Part shown: in pieces, positions 45,706 through 54,573 of the stretch
Layout: every line of letters begins with the position of its first letter
Numbering within the stretch: the stretch's first letter is position 1
Assembly (NCBI GenBank): GCA_964459445.1
Contig: CAYWMP010000006.1
Span: 1 to 64,000 of the forward strand
Direction: 5' to 3'
Origin: CAYWMP01 sp964459445
GTDB taxonomy: Bacteria > Desulfobacterota > DSM-4660 > Desulfatiglandales > HGW-15
DNA: 64,000 nucleotides
The notes under the pieces: model-generated
Seen by the model: the letters and a program-made list of their open reading frames with translations, nothing else
Database searches by the model: none
Told to the model about the DNA's origin: nothing
Translations under genes and position numbers: made by a program

Positions 45706-45808
45706 GTTCACTATTTTGGAGCTTCTGAAAGCTCTTTATCAAAAATGTTTATTTGCTTGAAATTGCTGTGAAATTACCTTCATTAGCGTGTAAAAGACGA
45801 GATCGGAT

Positions 45809-45820
45809 AATTCGCGAATT
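45809..45820. promoter_or_regulatory. 12-base palindrome, possible operator
   Basis: AATTCGCGAATT is a perfect palindrome in the 270-base non-coding gap 45626-45895. It lies ~115 bases upstream of the sigma-54-type site for the GT41 fusion genes, a distance compatible with an enhancer-binding protein site. No other gene or element was seen in this gap. Confidence 0.25.
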
Positions 45821-45895
45821 TTCGCTAAAGCAGTATGAATGGTCTATCATTGGGTAGGGTAGGTAGGTAAGGCGTCAAGGTTGTTATTAGTCAAC

Positions 45896-46636
45896 TCATT
45901 TCTTTACGGCATGAACAAACCCTCTGCACATATTAAGCGAGGTCGGTTCATCCGCAAGTTTCCATCCATTTATGTCCCGGTAGTCGCCGGTTGAGTGCAC
46001 CATACTCATTAGGCAATGGAGTGTTGGACTCCAGCAATTGCTTTTGTCGCCCCCATATTGATCGTCAGGATAGAACTCCATAACAATCTGGCTACCCGAA
46101 TACCCGTGACCGAATCCACCACGGTAGGGACTGTAGTCATCCAGGATCGCCGATTCAACGAACAATTCCTGGTCGCACATAGCTGCAATTTTGTCTAAAG
46201 CCAATAGGGGATATCTCAGGTGATATAATGTCCCGAAAAAGAAGATGACATCGAATCGCCCTAAACGCTCCTCTGAGATATCGTAAACCGACATCTCCAT
46301 TCGTTTACATTCTTCATTATTATAACCCAAAACCGAGCGACAGAAATCAAATGTATCCCAACCTTTTCTTTCATCCTCGTTCATCAGATGTCGATAGGGC
46401 GAGAAATCATCAATTGCAACAGCTTCGACGGCTCCTCTTTTAAGCGCCTCAAATGTCCAAAAGCCATCCCAGGCGCCTATATCAAGGACTCTTTTCCCAG
46501 CCAAATCCTTTGGTATCCTGTAAGACTCCTCACTAATTGGCGCCACGCCGGGCGTAACGATTCCATAGGGGAGTTCGATCTTGTGGTACCAAAAGGGAAA
46601 GGCGTTGACTTTGTCTTGTATTTCGATGTTTGTCAT
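45896..46636 (-). CDS. DUF1698-type SAM-dependent methyltransferase
   Basis: 246 residues from the ATG at 46636 (MTNIEIQDKVNAFPFWYHKI); a longer frame from 46690 adds 18 residues that lack similarity. Motif I is KRVLDIGAWDGFWTFEALKRG, followed by AIDDFSPY and FDVIFFFGTLYHLRYPLLAL, as in the CmoB-like DUF1698 group. Members in glycan clusters are thought to methylate sugars. A second AdoMet-independent feature, the Tyr/Asp-rich loop GGFGHGYSGSQIVMEF, may bind substrate. A moderate sigma-54-type site lies at 46747-46762. Confidence 0.88.
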   Translation of the reverse strand: MTNIEIQDKVNAFPFWYHKIELPYGIVTPGVAPISEESYRIPKDLAGKRVLDIGAWDGFWTFEALKRGAVEAVAIDDFSPYRHLMNEDERKGWDTFDFCRSVLGYNNEECKRMEMSVYDISEERLGRFDVIFFFGTLYHLRYPLLALDKIAAMCDQELFVESAILDDYSPYRGGFGHGYSGSQIVMEFYPDDQYGGDKSNCWSPTLHCLMSMVHSTGDYRDINGWKLADEPTSLNMCRGFVHAVKK

Positions 46637-46746
46637 GTTTGTGTGAAGGTACTTTATTCTGTTCCTGCTCTTAGTGTGGCTACTCATCATGGATTCAAAA
46701 AGAGGCGAATAGCTCTGACGTTTGGTGTAATTTCGACAATCATATT

Positions 46747-46762
46747 TGCAATTTCCATACCC
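46747..46762 (-). promoter_or_regulatory. Possible sigma-54-type promoter for the DUF1698 methyltransferase
   Basis: The minus strand reads GGGTATGGAAATTGCA: the -12 half is perfect, the -24 half keeps GG and A. It lies ~100 bases upstream of the start and is back to back with the stronger plus-strand site at 46847-46862. Confidence 0.35.
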
Positions 46763-46846
46763 AAAAGGGCGATTGTTTCGTTACCCGGTACTATTACGGG
46801 AAAACCCATTTCATCAGATATTTATGCGGATTGCATCAAAGAGGAG

Positions 46847-46862
46847 TGGAATAATTATTGCA
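46847..46862 (+). promoter_or_regulatory. Sigma-54-type promoter for the Maf gene
   Basis: TGGAATAATTATTGCA has one -24 mismatch (C to A) and a perfect TTGCA. It would start a transcript near 46873, 50-75 bases before the possible Maf starts. Confidence 0.6.
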
Positions 46863-46924
46863 CCATTTGAACGGATGCGCCCCAGAGACGCTCAAGTGTT
46901 TTGCATTGAAGCCCAACGAATTAA

Positions 46925-49156
46925 ATGGAAAGGATACGCACAATTCCAATGAATAATGGCAGTAGATATCAAAGGAATTTAGAGGCTCTCTCGAAAACGG
47001 ATCCCGACAGTTATGATTGGCTGGTAGCCGGCCGCTCGGAAGGCCTCATTATTGAAGGAGAAAACATATGGGTTGAAAAGGAAGGGCGCAAAAAATCGGC
47101 CTATTATGAAGCCACTCCCTCTATCGCCCAAGAGAAGGAATTGATCAAACCTCTCAATCTTTCAAATGGCTGCCTCACTTGTCTTATTGGCATGGGCCTT
47201 GGTTATACGACCATGGCCATTCTCGAGTCCATGGAGAATAGCCATAGGCTCATGGTGCTCGATCCAAACACCCAAATCATAAAGAGTGCCTTCGAACGTT
47301 TCGATTTCTCCAAGCAATTGCATTCCAGAAAGCTATTTGTTGTAAGGCCGGAGCGAGTGAGTATAAGGAAAAGGCTGATGCAGCTCATCAGTGGAGGGTA
47401 TACCCATCAGGATGTGAATATCATCCCAGATCCCAGGAGTGTTGCCCTTTTCTCCCATTACAAGGACTTGGTACAGGATGTAAAGGTGGCTTTTTATGAT
47501 GGGACAACCGTTCTCTCAGGGCCATTTAAAGCCGAAAAGTATATGGTGCTTAATGAACTCGAGAACATCGTCCCAGCGATGCTGTCACCCGGGTTAGGGC
47601 ATTTGAAAAAGATAATCAAAGGACGCCCTATTCTAATCATCGGCGCAGGTCCGTCTCTCAAAAGCGCCATTCCCTGGATATCAAGGCTTCGAGAAAAAAT
47701 GGTCCTGCTTGCTCTCCCAGCTTCTTGGCGTCATCTTCTGGCCAATGGGATCAAACCCCATCTCTTGGTTTCAAGCGACAAGAATATTGAGAGTCTGGGC
47801 ATGCTCAAAGGTACAAGTCATGCCCATGATATTCCGTTGGTATTTTCATCCAGAGTCCATCCCGAATTTTTAAATGCATATACAGGCCCTGTGATAGCCG
47901 TACCCCATCCCGGCCCACTGCATTCCTGGCTTGGCGCTTGCCGAGGGGAGGAACAGGCTGTTCAAACAGGGATATCCGTCGCGCAATTCGCCTTTGAATT
48001 GGCCTGCCTCTTTAAAGGAAATCCAATTGTATTGACCGGGATGGATCTCGCGGTCGACGGTTTTTCGCATGCGGAGGGGCATCCTATGCGGATTAAAATC
48101 CCAAAGGAAGTCCTCATTCCAACCAGGGGTGTGAGGGGATCTCAGGTCAATACGCTAAAAGGTTACTTCACAATTAAAGAATCCTTAGAACAGGTGATAA
48201 GCAAACGACGGGTTCGGGTTATAAACGCAACACACAAGGGCGCCCAAATCCTCGGAACCGAAGAATCAACGCTGGAAGAAATGGACAGGTTTCTTGGGCC
48301 TATGAAACCATTGTCTGACTTTGAGTTTCCATGCCTCCCGCCGGAATTGCAAGGCGAACAAGTTTCCACTGTTTTAATTCCAAAGCTTTCCGGTTTTGTA
48401 ATGGATTGTGAAAGGGCAATCGAGTGTTGTCGAAAAGGCATAGGGTTTTCCGAGAAGTTGGTAAATGCCCAAGGGACCAATCGGGATTTGATCATGGAAC
48501 AGACCAATCGCAATACAGCGGAGGTTGAGTCGTTGATACAATATCACCCCTTCTTGAAGAGCTATTTTGGTGAGGCACTTTATCAAGCCAAAATCGACAA
48601 TGCGAGGATTGCCTCAGAGAGTAATGCGGATAGAAGGTTCAAGAAAGAGGTGGAAAAAAACACCAAAGCCCTGCATGCCTTTGCGATCGCGATCGATTCA
48701 CTCATGGATTTGATAAAATCGAAAATTGAGGATCTTAAAGAACTCGATCATCTTCTTTCGACCTATCAAAAGAAGGAAACGGCTGGCGATTTACTTCCAT
48801 TGGTAGATTTTCTACTCAAAACTCGTCTCTGCCATCAAGCCAATATGGCGATTGAAAGCATCTTCTCTATGGATAGAGACTCGATGGATGTGTTGCAACT
48901 ATTGGGGAAAATCAGAATAAAACAGGGGAGGTATTGGGAGGCGAAAGAATACGTAGAGGTGGCCGTTCAGGCGGGAGGAAGGAATTGGAAAAGAGAAGAA
49001 CTCCTCAAAGACATGGAAACAGGAAAAAATGATCTTTTGAATATGAAGCAGGAAGCGATTAAGAGCAAAGACGATGTCTCAATGGTACTCGCTTCCAAGG
49101 ATTTAGCCTATGCTGATAGGAGAGGATCCATACCTAATCTGTCTCTTCAGCAATAG
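46925..49156 (+). CDS. Maf-like motility-associated flagellin glycosyltransferase (DUF115)
   Basis: 743 residues, or 735 if it starts at the ATG 46949, which has AAGGA upstream. The N-terminal ~200 residues match Maf proteins (CLTCLIGMGLGYTTMAILES, MVLDPN). A DUF115/MptE-like Rossmann domain follows at ~215-410 with RPILIIGAGPSLKSAIPW and IVLTGMDLAVDGFSHAEGH. The C-terminal ~300 residues are helical with TPR-like units. Maf enzymes attach nonulosonic acids (pseudaminic or legionaminic) to flagellin Ser/Thr in several bacteria. Its presence is the strongest sequence reason for linking this island to flagellin. No Pse/Leg synthesis genes are in the window. It overlaps the convergent GT4-TPR gene by 23 bases. 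Confidence 0.88.
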   Translation: MERIRTIPMNNGSRYQRNLEALSKTDPDSYDWLVAGRSEGLIIEGENIWVEKEGRKKSAYYEATPSIAQEKELIKPLNLSNGCLTCLIGMGLGYTTMAILESMENSHRLMVLDPNTQIIKSAFERFDFSKQLHSRKLFVVRPERVSIRKRLMQLISGGYTHQDVNIIPDPRSVALFSHYKDLVQDVKVAFYDGTTVLSGPFKAEKYMVLNELENIVPAMLSPGLGHLKKIIKGRPILIIGAGPSLKSAIPWISRLREKMVLLALPASWRHLLANGIKPHLLVSSDKNIESLGMLKGTSHAHDIPLVFSSRVHPEFLNAYTGPVIAVPHPGPLHSWLGACRGEEQAVQTGISVAQFAFELACLFKGNPIVLTGMDLAVDGFSHAEGHPMRIKIPKEVLIPTRGVRGSQVNTLKGYFTIKESLEQVISKRRVRVINATHKGAQILGTEESTLEEMDRFLGPMKPLSDFEFPCLPPELQGEQVSTVLIPKLSGFVMDCERAIECCRKGIGFSEKLVNAQGTNRDLIMEQTNRNTAEVESLIQYHPFLKSYFGEALYQAKIDNARIASESNADRRFKKEVEKNTKALHAFAIAIDSLMDLIKSKIEDLKELDHLLSTYQKKETAGDLLPLVDFLLKTRLCHQANMAIESIFSMDRDSMDVLQLLGKIRIKQGRYWEAKEYVEVAVQAGGRNWKREELLKDMETGKNDLLNMKQEAIKSKDDVSMVLASKDLAYADRRGSIPNLSLQQ

Positions 49157-50759
49157 AGGCCAGTCGAGTCTGAAGCGCTTCGGCCTCCTTTTGTCGATTC
49201 AGTATGATATTGGCTTGATACCCGTTCTCGAGGGCGTCTCGGTATAGTGGATCTATTTGCAGGGCCCTATTGAAATATTCAAGGGCCGCAACAGGTTCCT
49301 GGCGGGAAAAGAGGACAACGCCAATGTTATTCAACGTCTCGGCACAATAGGGATTCAGAGTCAAGGCAGCCTTAAAGGATAGAAGCGCATCATCGATATT
49401 TCCCTTTTGAAAAAAGGATTCTCCTTCTTCATTATTCTTCATGATCGCTTGCCTTCTATTTTCTACCAGTTCATCAAAGACCCCGGCGAGCCGACGTGTC
49501 AGGGTCCTTTTTTCAAAACGCTTGATTTGATCGGACACCTGATTTCTGGCCAATAGGCCGTCTTTCCATTGGAGGTAAAGGGCGTAGAGCTTTTCTTCAA
49601 TTTGTGGAATGTTTTCAGGGCCAGTCACGTAACCCACTTCGTTTTCCATGATGATCCGAGCCGCTTCACCATGCTCCGGCAAAACAGCAAATATCGGTGC
49701 GCCCATCCTCATGTAGTAATAGATCTTCTGGGGCACGTTGTAGTCGATGTGGGAGGGGGAAATCACCAGCAGCAGGTCGCTGTTGAGCATTTCTGAAAGG
49801 CAAGTCTTTGCTTCCATATGGGACTGTAGTTCAATGAATGGCCTCAATTGCTCCAAATTCAACGGCCCCAGATTGTGATCAATCCACTGGGAACCATGGC
49901 CTATCACATGGAGTCGAATGTCGCTGAGTCCATCTTTAGTGATCAGGTCTTTCAGGGCTATAAGAAACGGGGTCGGATTGTATGAGGCATAGAATGAACC
50001 CATGTACTTTATTTTAAAAATCCCTTGGTCGCCCTTCCGCGGTCCGGGAAGGTTCTGAAAATCATATTCATCGTACCCGTCACTGAAAACCTCTGTACGT
50101 TCCGATTTAAGGCCCAATTGATCAACATATCCTTGCCTGAGCTTCTCGGAAACCACAATAACCCTGTCACATGACTCCAAGATAATTTTTTCTAATGCGC
50201 GATCTACTTCCCGGCCCCTTGGATGATAGTTGTCGGCCAGGGCCTCGTAGGAGAGATCGTCTAGACTCCAGGGGTCTCGAAAATCGGCCACCCAGGGTAT
50301 CCCAAATAGTTCCTTAATCTTGTAACCTATAAGGGCGGTGCTGCTGGGCGGGGAATCGGTGAAGATGAGTTCGATGTCCCCATTGCTTGCGAGCTGCTGC
50401 GCTTTTTCCAATGCAGGGGGGAACCAGATGATGTTTTTGTCGGGTTTCGTGATACTAAAGATGCCCGGAAAGTTCAAATCAAGGGCATGATAGAGTTTCA
50501 AGAGTGTGGAATTTTGCACTTCTTTTTTGAAAAGGACATCAAAATCAAGATAGGTGGTTCGATGGATTTCAAGATCATGGGGAAGTTCTTCAAGCAGGCT
50601 ATAATCCTTGGCGCCACCATAATCTGCATTCTCATCGATAGTTAGAACGACCGGCTCCCACCCAAATTCCCGAAGGTACTTCACATACTTTGTCAAGCGA
50701 AGAACACCACCCGATCCAAGGGGCGGGAACTCAAAGGCTATGATCAAAACCTTTTTCAT
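49134..50759 (-). CDS. GT4-TPR glycosyltransferase
   Basis: 541 residues. Residues ~1-405 are a GT-B glycosyltransferase: FEFPPLGSGGVLRLTKYVKY at the N-terminus, IKYMGSFYASYNPTPFLIAL and the weaker donor-site region PSHIDYNVPQKIYYYMRMGA. Residues ~440-540 hold three TPR units (AETLNNIGVVLFSRQEPVAAL). GAGGA lies 6 bases before the ATG. It is the last gene of the minus-strand block and overlaps the Maf gene end. The 170-base gap upstream (50760-50929) contains no recognisable gene or sigma-54 site. Confidence 0.9.
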   Translation of the reverse strand: MKKVLIIAFEFPPLGSGGVLRLTKYVKYLREFGWEPVVLTIDENADYGGAKDYSLLEELPHDLEIHRTTYLDFDVLFKKEVQNSTLLKLYHALDLNFPGIFSITKPDKNIIWFPPALEKAQQLASNGDIELIFTDSPPSSTALIGYKIKELFGIPWVADFRDPWSLDDLSYEALADNYHPRGREVDRALEKIILESCDRVIVVSEKLRQGYVDQLGLKSERTEVFSDGYDEYDFQNLPGPRKGDQGIFKIKYMGSFYASYNPTPFLIALKDLITKDGLSDIRLHVIGHGSQWIDHNLGPLNLEQLRPFIELQSHMEAKTCLSEMLNSDLLLVISPSHIDYNVPQKIYYYMRMGAPIFAVLPEHGEAARIIMENEVGYVTGPENIPQIEEKLYALYLQWKDGLLARNQVSDQIKRFEKRTLTRRLAGVFDELVENRRQAIMKNNEEGESFFQKGNIDDALLSFKAALTLNPYCAETLNNIGVVLFSRQEPVAALEYFNRALQIDPLYRDALENGYQANIILNRQKEAEALQTRLASIAEETD

Positions 50760-50929
50760 TGCAATTCCTCAGTCCTGCTTTCCTCTTTAGTGTCCATCCA
50801 GAAATGAGATAGTTTTTGCAAGTTCAAGGAAGGTGAGAATTCCAACCACAGGAATACATGTAGTATTTTGAGGATTGGAATTTGAGCCTGACGCAGAAAT
50901 TGTGAAAAATGGCCATTTCTGAGTGGGCA

Positions 50930-52828
50930 CTATCCATCTATAAATGCCTGAAACCAAAGTTCCAAGTTCAGTGCGCCCCAAAGTCCTCGGGAGTAGGGGC
51001 CTGTATTGGATATGAGTGCCTCTAAACCCTTCCTAGTGTAGATGCCTCGTTGCAATGAACGCTGGGAAAGGAGCGTATCGGTAACAAACCCCTTGAGGGG
51101 TCCGGCAAACCAGTGGTTGATTGGCACCGGAAAACCCATTTTATCCTTTCTAGACAAGATTTCTTCGGGGACTGCGTTTGTGACTGCACTCCTTAAGATA
51201 TGTTTTGAGCGACCACCCTTGAATTTCATGGGTGGCGGCATAGTCGTGATCATATCAACGATGCGCGTATCCAGTAATGGCACGCGGGATTCCAAAGAAG
51301 TTGCCATACTGACCCGATCTTCAACGTGAAGAAGGGCAGGGAGTAACGTTTTTTGGTCGAAATGGGTCATTTTATTGAAATAGGATAAGGTGTCCGGATG
51401 ATTGAACACGGACTTGAATTCCTCAAAGATACGCATGCGGTCCTCTTCCCCAAAGAACCCAGGAGCCACCTTATCCCTTGTCTCCTCTCCACGGTCTATC
51501 AAACGGAAATATCGCTCATCCATATCGCGAAATAGGCCGTCCTGAAGGAAGGTCTGCATGAGCCCTACATAATTCTTTAACACCGGGAGATTCGGGATTA
51601 TGGAATCCAGGGTGACAATATGCTTGCCTTCTTCCTGGGTCTCATGGATGGCGCCCTTTAGACACTGCTCCAGATATCCGATAAGGTATCTCGCGTAACC
51701 TCCAAATATCTCATCGCCACCCTGGCCTCCGAGAACAACCTTAACATTCTCGCTGGCAAGTTTGGATACCATGTACTGGGCAAAAGCGCCGGGCCCGGCA
51801 GCAGGTTGATCCATATGGATCACAATATCTTTTATGGAATTCTCGAAATCGGCTGCTGAAGGAACTATCTCCTGGAGCCGGCATTCACAAAACTCCGACA
51901 CCTTCTTTGCATACCCGCTTTCGTCGAATTCAGGGCCTTCAGCGAATTTTCCAGTAAAGGCACTCAAGGTGTTGCCATAGTGTCTTGAAGCCAAACAGGT
52001 AACAATGCTCGAATCGAGTCCTCCGCTAAGATGGGTTCCCACGGGGACGTCACTGCGCAGTTGCAACCGAACCGTATCGTCTAGGAGTGTGAGCAGCCGA
52101 TCCTGAAAGTATTCTTCAGTATGGTGGGTATCAATGACATAGTTTAGCTCCCAGTATTTTTTAGTTTTCTGGGGATTCCTTTTGCCGACCTTCCAACTTA
52201 TCGTGGAACCTGGTTCGAGGCTGTTGATATTCTTAAAAAGGGTTTTTCCGTTCAAACAGAACTGGAAGGTCAAATACTCTCTTAAGGCCTCTTCATTTAC
52301 CAGGGGAATGGCTTCAGAATTAACCCAGAAGGCCTTTATCTCCGATGCAAACATCATGTCTCCATTCGGGAGGAGCATGTAGTAAAAGGGTTTTATACCA
52401 AAGGGATCCCGCGCTGCTTCAAAAAGTCTTTTCCCCTTGTCATAAACAGCAAAGGCAAACATGCCGTTTAACTTTTTGACGCTTTCTATGCCTTCAAGCT
52501 CATACAGACGAAGCAGCACTTCGGTGTCTGAAAAGGTCTTAAATCGGGCTCCCTTTCGGGTCAGTGCTTGTCTCAGTTCCAGGTAATTATAGATTTCCCC
52601 GTTATAGACCATGGAAATACGACCGTCTTCGGTCTGCATAGGCTGATTCCCATGTTCAAGGTCGATAATGGATAATCGCCTGTGACCGAAAATGAAATGC
52701 TTGTCCTTTTCCAGGCCTTCGGCATCCGGCCCCCTGTGAACAAGTCGAGCCTTCATTCGCTCAACAATGTCTACGTCAGACGGGCCGAGTCGGCCTTCGG
52801 GACTTATGATGCCGCATATACCGCACAT
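50930..52828 (-). CDS. asnB: Asparagine synthase (glutamine-hydrolysing), AsnB type
   Basis: 632 residues, full length. The N-terminal glutaminase has Cys2 (MCGICGIISPEG), VHRGPDAEG and MVYNGEIYNYLELR. The synthetase domain has the intact P-loop HLSGGLDSSIVTCL (~265) and VVLGGQGGDEIFGGYARYL. Such a complete enzyme could make asparagine, but its place among glycosyltransferases resembles WbpS/AsnB-like enzymes that amidate sugar carboxylates. It is separated by 104 bases from the next upstream gene, with no clear promoter seen. Confidence 0.92.
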   Translation of the reverse strand: MCGICGIISPEGRLGPSDVDIVERMKARLVHRGPDAEGLEKDKHFIFGHRRLSIIDLEHGNQPMQTEDGRISMVYNGEIYNYLELRQALTRKGARFKTFSDTEVLLRLYELEGIESVKKLNGMFAFAVYDKGKRLFEAARDPFGIKPFYYMLLPNGDMMFASEIKAFWVNSEAIPLVNEEALREYLTFQFCLNGKTLFKNINSLEPGSTISWKVGKRNPQKTKKYWELNYVIDTHHTEEYFQDRLLTLLDDTVRLQLRSDVPVGTHLSGGLDSSIVTCLASRHYGNTLSAFTGKFAEGPEFDESGYAKKVSEFCECRLQEIVPSAADFENSIKDIVIHMDQPAAGPGAFAQYMVSKLASENVKVVLGGQGGDEIFGGYARYLIGYLEQCLKGAIHETQEEGKHIVTLDSIIPNLPVLKNYVGLMQTFLQDGLFRDMDERYFRLIDRGEETRDKVAPGFFGEEDRMRIFEEFKSVFNHPDTLSYFNKMTHFDQKTLLPALLHVEDRVSMATSLESRVPLLDTRIVDMITTMPPPMKFKGGRSKHILRSAVTNAVPEEILSRKDKMGFPVPINHWFAGPLKGFVTDTLLSQRSLQRGIYTRKGLEALISNTGPYSRGLWGALNLELWFQAFIDG

Positions 52829-52932
52829 AGATGTTTAGGTCATTCCTATTTGGATTCTAAGAGATAATTCGACTTTACTCAGGATGTGAGCAGGTCGGAC
52901 CATTTGGAATTTGATGCTTGGAGTTTATAATT

Positions 52933-54456
52933 TCAAAGCACGTTGAGGGGATCCAGTTGATTAGCTTTTTCGAGAAGTTTATCGGCCTGCCCATTCTCTC
53001 CTATCTTTCGCAATAACTCGGCAGCTCTGCGGTACGGAATCTCATAATCAGGGCAAATCTCGGCAGCGGCGTCAAAGCTCTTAAAGGCTTGATTTATCTT
53101 TCCCTCTCTGCTGTAGTTTTCACCCAGGAGTATCCATGCCTTGAGCGACTCGGGGTTAAGTGCTAAGGCCTTTTTTAAGGAGGCCAGAGGATTTGGAGAT
53201 ACTGGCGCGCTAAACATTGCGGGAAGATAGTTCTCAGGTTGCAATGAATCAGCTTCCTTAAAGCATGCCTCCGCCTTTTCGCTCTTTCCATTGCCCTGCA
53301 TGAGAACCAGTCCGCTATGCAAAAGGTTTTCGAATCCGGTGCTTTCCAGTTTCAAATGCCTTCCCTTTTCAATGGCACCATCAAATTTTGCCCAGCCCTT
53401 ATAGCACTCATGAGATGCGTTTGCCTCAGGGGTTGCTCCACAAAGATTTTTTAAAAGGGCTCTATAGAAATCGAGTCTGTCCCGGGCTCGCTGGGTTTGA
53501 AGGCGTTCATCGATTACGTAACGGCTGGCAGATCTCGAGATCTTACCGATCATAGATGGGTTCGTTACAAGTCTTTCCATCAATGATATCAACTCTCCGG
53601 TGTCTTTGAACAAAAGCCCGGTTTCATTGTTTGTTATCGTGCTTTGATAGGGTTCAAGGCGGGCCATCACGGGCACAACGCCCGAAACGGCATATTCCAG
53701 GAATTTTACATCGGATCGGGACCTGTTAAAGGCGGTGTTTTCTAAAGGGCCGAGACCGATATCAATGCTGGACAAGAATGCGTAGTAGTCTTCAATCGAC
53801 CCGGGATGAGTGCGCCTTTTTTTGTCCGGTGCGAGTTCGGAAAAGAGATCCCAAATGGGATCGGAACACATGAGCTGTAGCTTGACATTTGATTTGCTTG
53901 AGATCCAATCAATAAGGGGTTTGGAGATGCCGGCCATATCCTCAAGGTGACCGTGCGATCCCCCCCAACCGATCACGATTTCTCCGTTTGGTTTAGGCGA
54001 CCTTTCCGGTGGCACGTGGGAGATCTGATTCGGAAAAACCCTACAATTTTCATTCAACCGGCCATATATCCTTTTGAGTTCGGAAACCGTCACCTGTAGG
54101 GCATCGCATTCCATTGCCAAACGGTATACCAGGGAAAGGTTTTCTTTGTTCTCATAGAAACTGTAAACCGCATTCCATTCCTGCAATGCGTTCAAATCAT
54201 CCGCAATTTCATAGACAGTCAGCTTTTTGTTTGATTTTCTGTTTCGAATGATGGGAAGGATATCCGGGTCGCACAGGTTGACGAGGATAAGCACGTCGGC
54301 TTGGGCCATGATCTGGGCCTTTTGCCTGTGGACATTGGTGGTGTTGACCACATAGACACCTTGCTCCTGAGACATAGCGATTCCAGGCGCGTGTGTTCGA
54401 TAATAATAATCTCCGGAATCCGTCCTTTCAGGTGGTTCGATTTGCGCAATGAGCAT
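52933..54456 (-). CDS. Glycosyltransferase-TPR protein
   Basis: 507 residues. The N-terminal ~340 residues are a GT-B-like glycosyltransferase (VYEIADDLNALQEWNAVYSF, IVIGWGGSHGHLEDM, donor-side NRSRSDVKFLEYAVSGVVPV). Residues ~370-505 are TPR-like units. It is a paralogue of the 57165-59027 protein: both start with a short pairing of LxxQxxP, then DYYYRTHAPGIAM-like and ILPII elements. The two may act as a pair on successive sugars. The 117-base gap upstream shows no sigma-54-type site. Confidence 0.87.
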   Translation of the reverse strand: MLIAQIEPPERTDSGDYYYRTHAPGIAMSQEQGVYVVNTTNVHRQKAQIMAQADVLILVNLCDPDILPIIRNRKSNKKLTVYEIADDLNALQEWNAVYSFYENKENLSLVYRLAMECDALQVTVSELKRIYGRLNENCRVFPNQISHVPPERSPKPNGEIVIGWGGSHGHLEDMAGISKPLIDWISSKSNVKLQLMCSDPIWDLFSELAPDKKRRTHPGSIEDYYAFLSSIDIGLGPLENTAFNRSRSDVKFLEYAVSGVVPVMARLEPYQSTITNNETGLLFKDTGELISLMERLVTNPSMIGKISRSASRYVIDERLQTQRARDRLDFYRALLKNLCGATPEANASHECYKGWAKFDGAIEKGRHLKLESTGFENLLHSGLVLMQGNGKSEKAEACFKEADSLQPENYLPAMFSAPVSPNPLASLKKALALNPESLKAWILLGENYSREGKINQAFKSFDAAAEICPDYEIPYRRAAELLRKIGENGQADKLLEKANQLDPLNVL

Positions 54457-54573
54457 GTTTGTATTAATTAACTTGACCCAAAAAAACTTGCTGAAATTAG
54501 ATCAGAAGCGGGAAAGGAAGAATAAAATTCTATCTAGTTTGTAAGGAAAATTTGTTTAATACGTCCAGCAACC

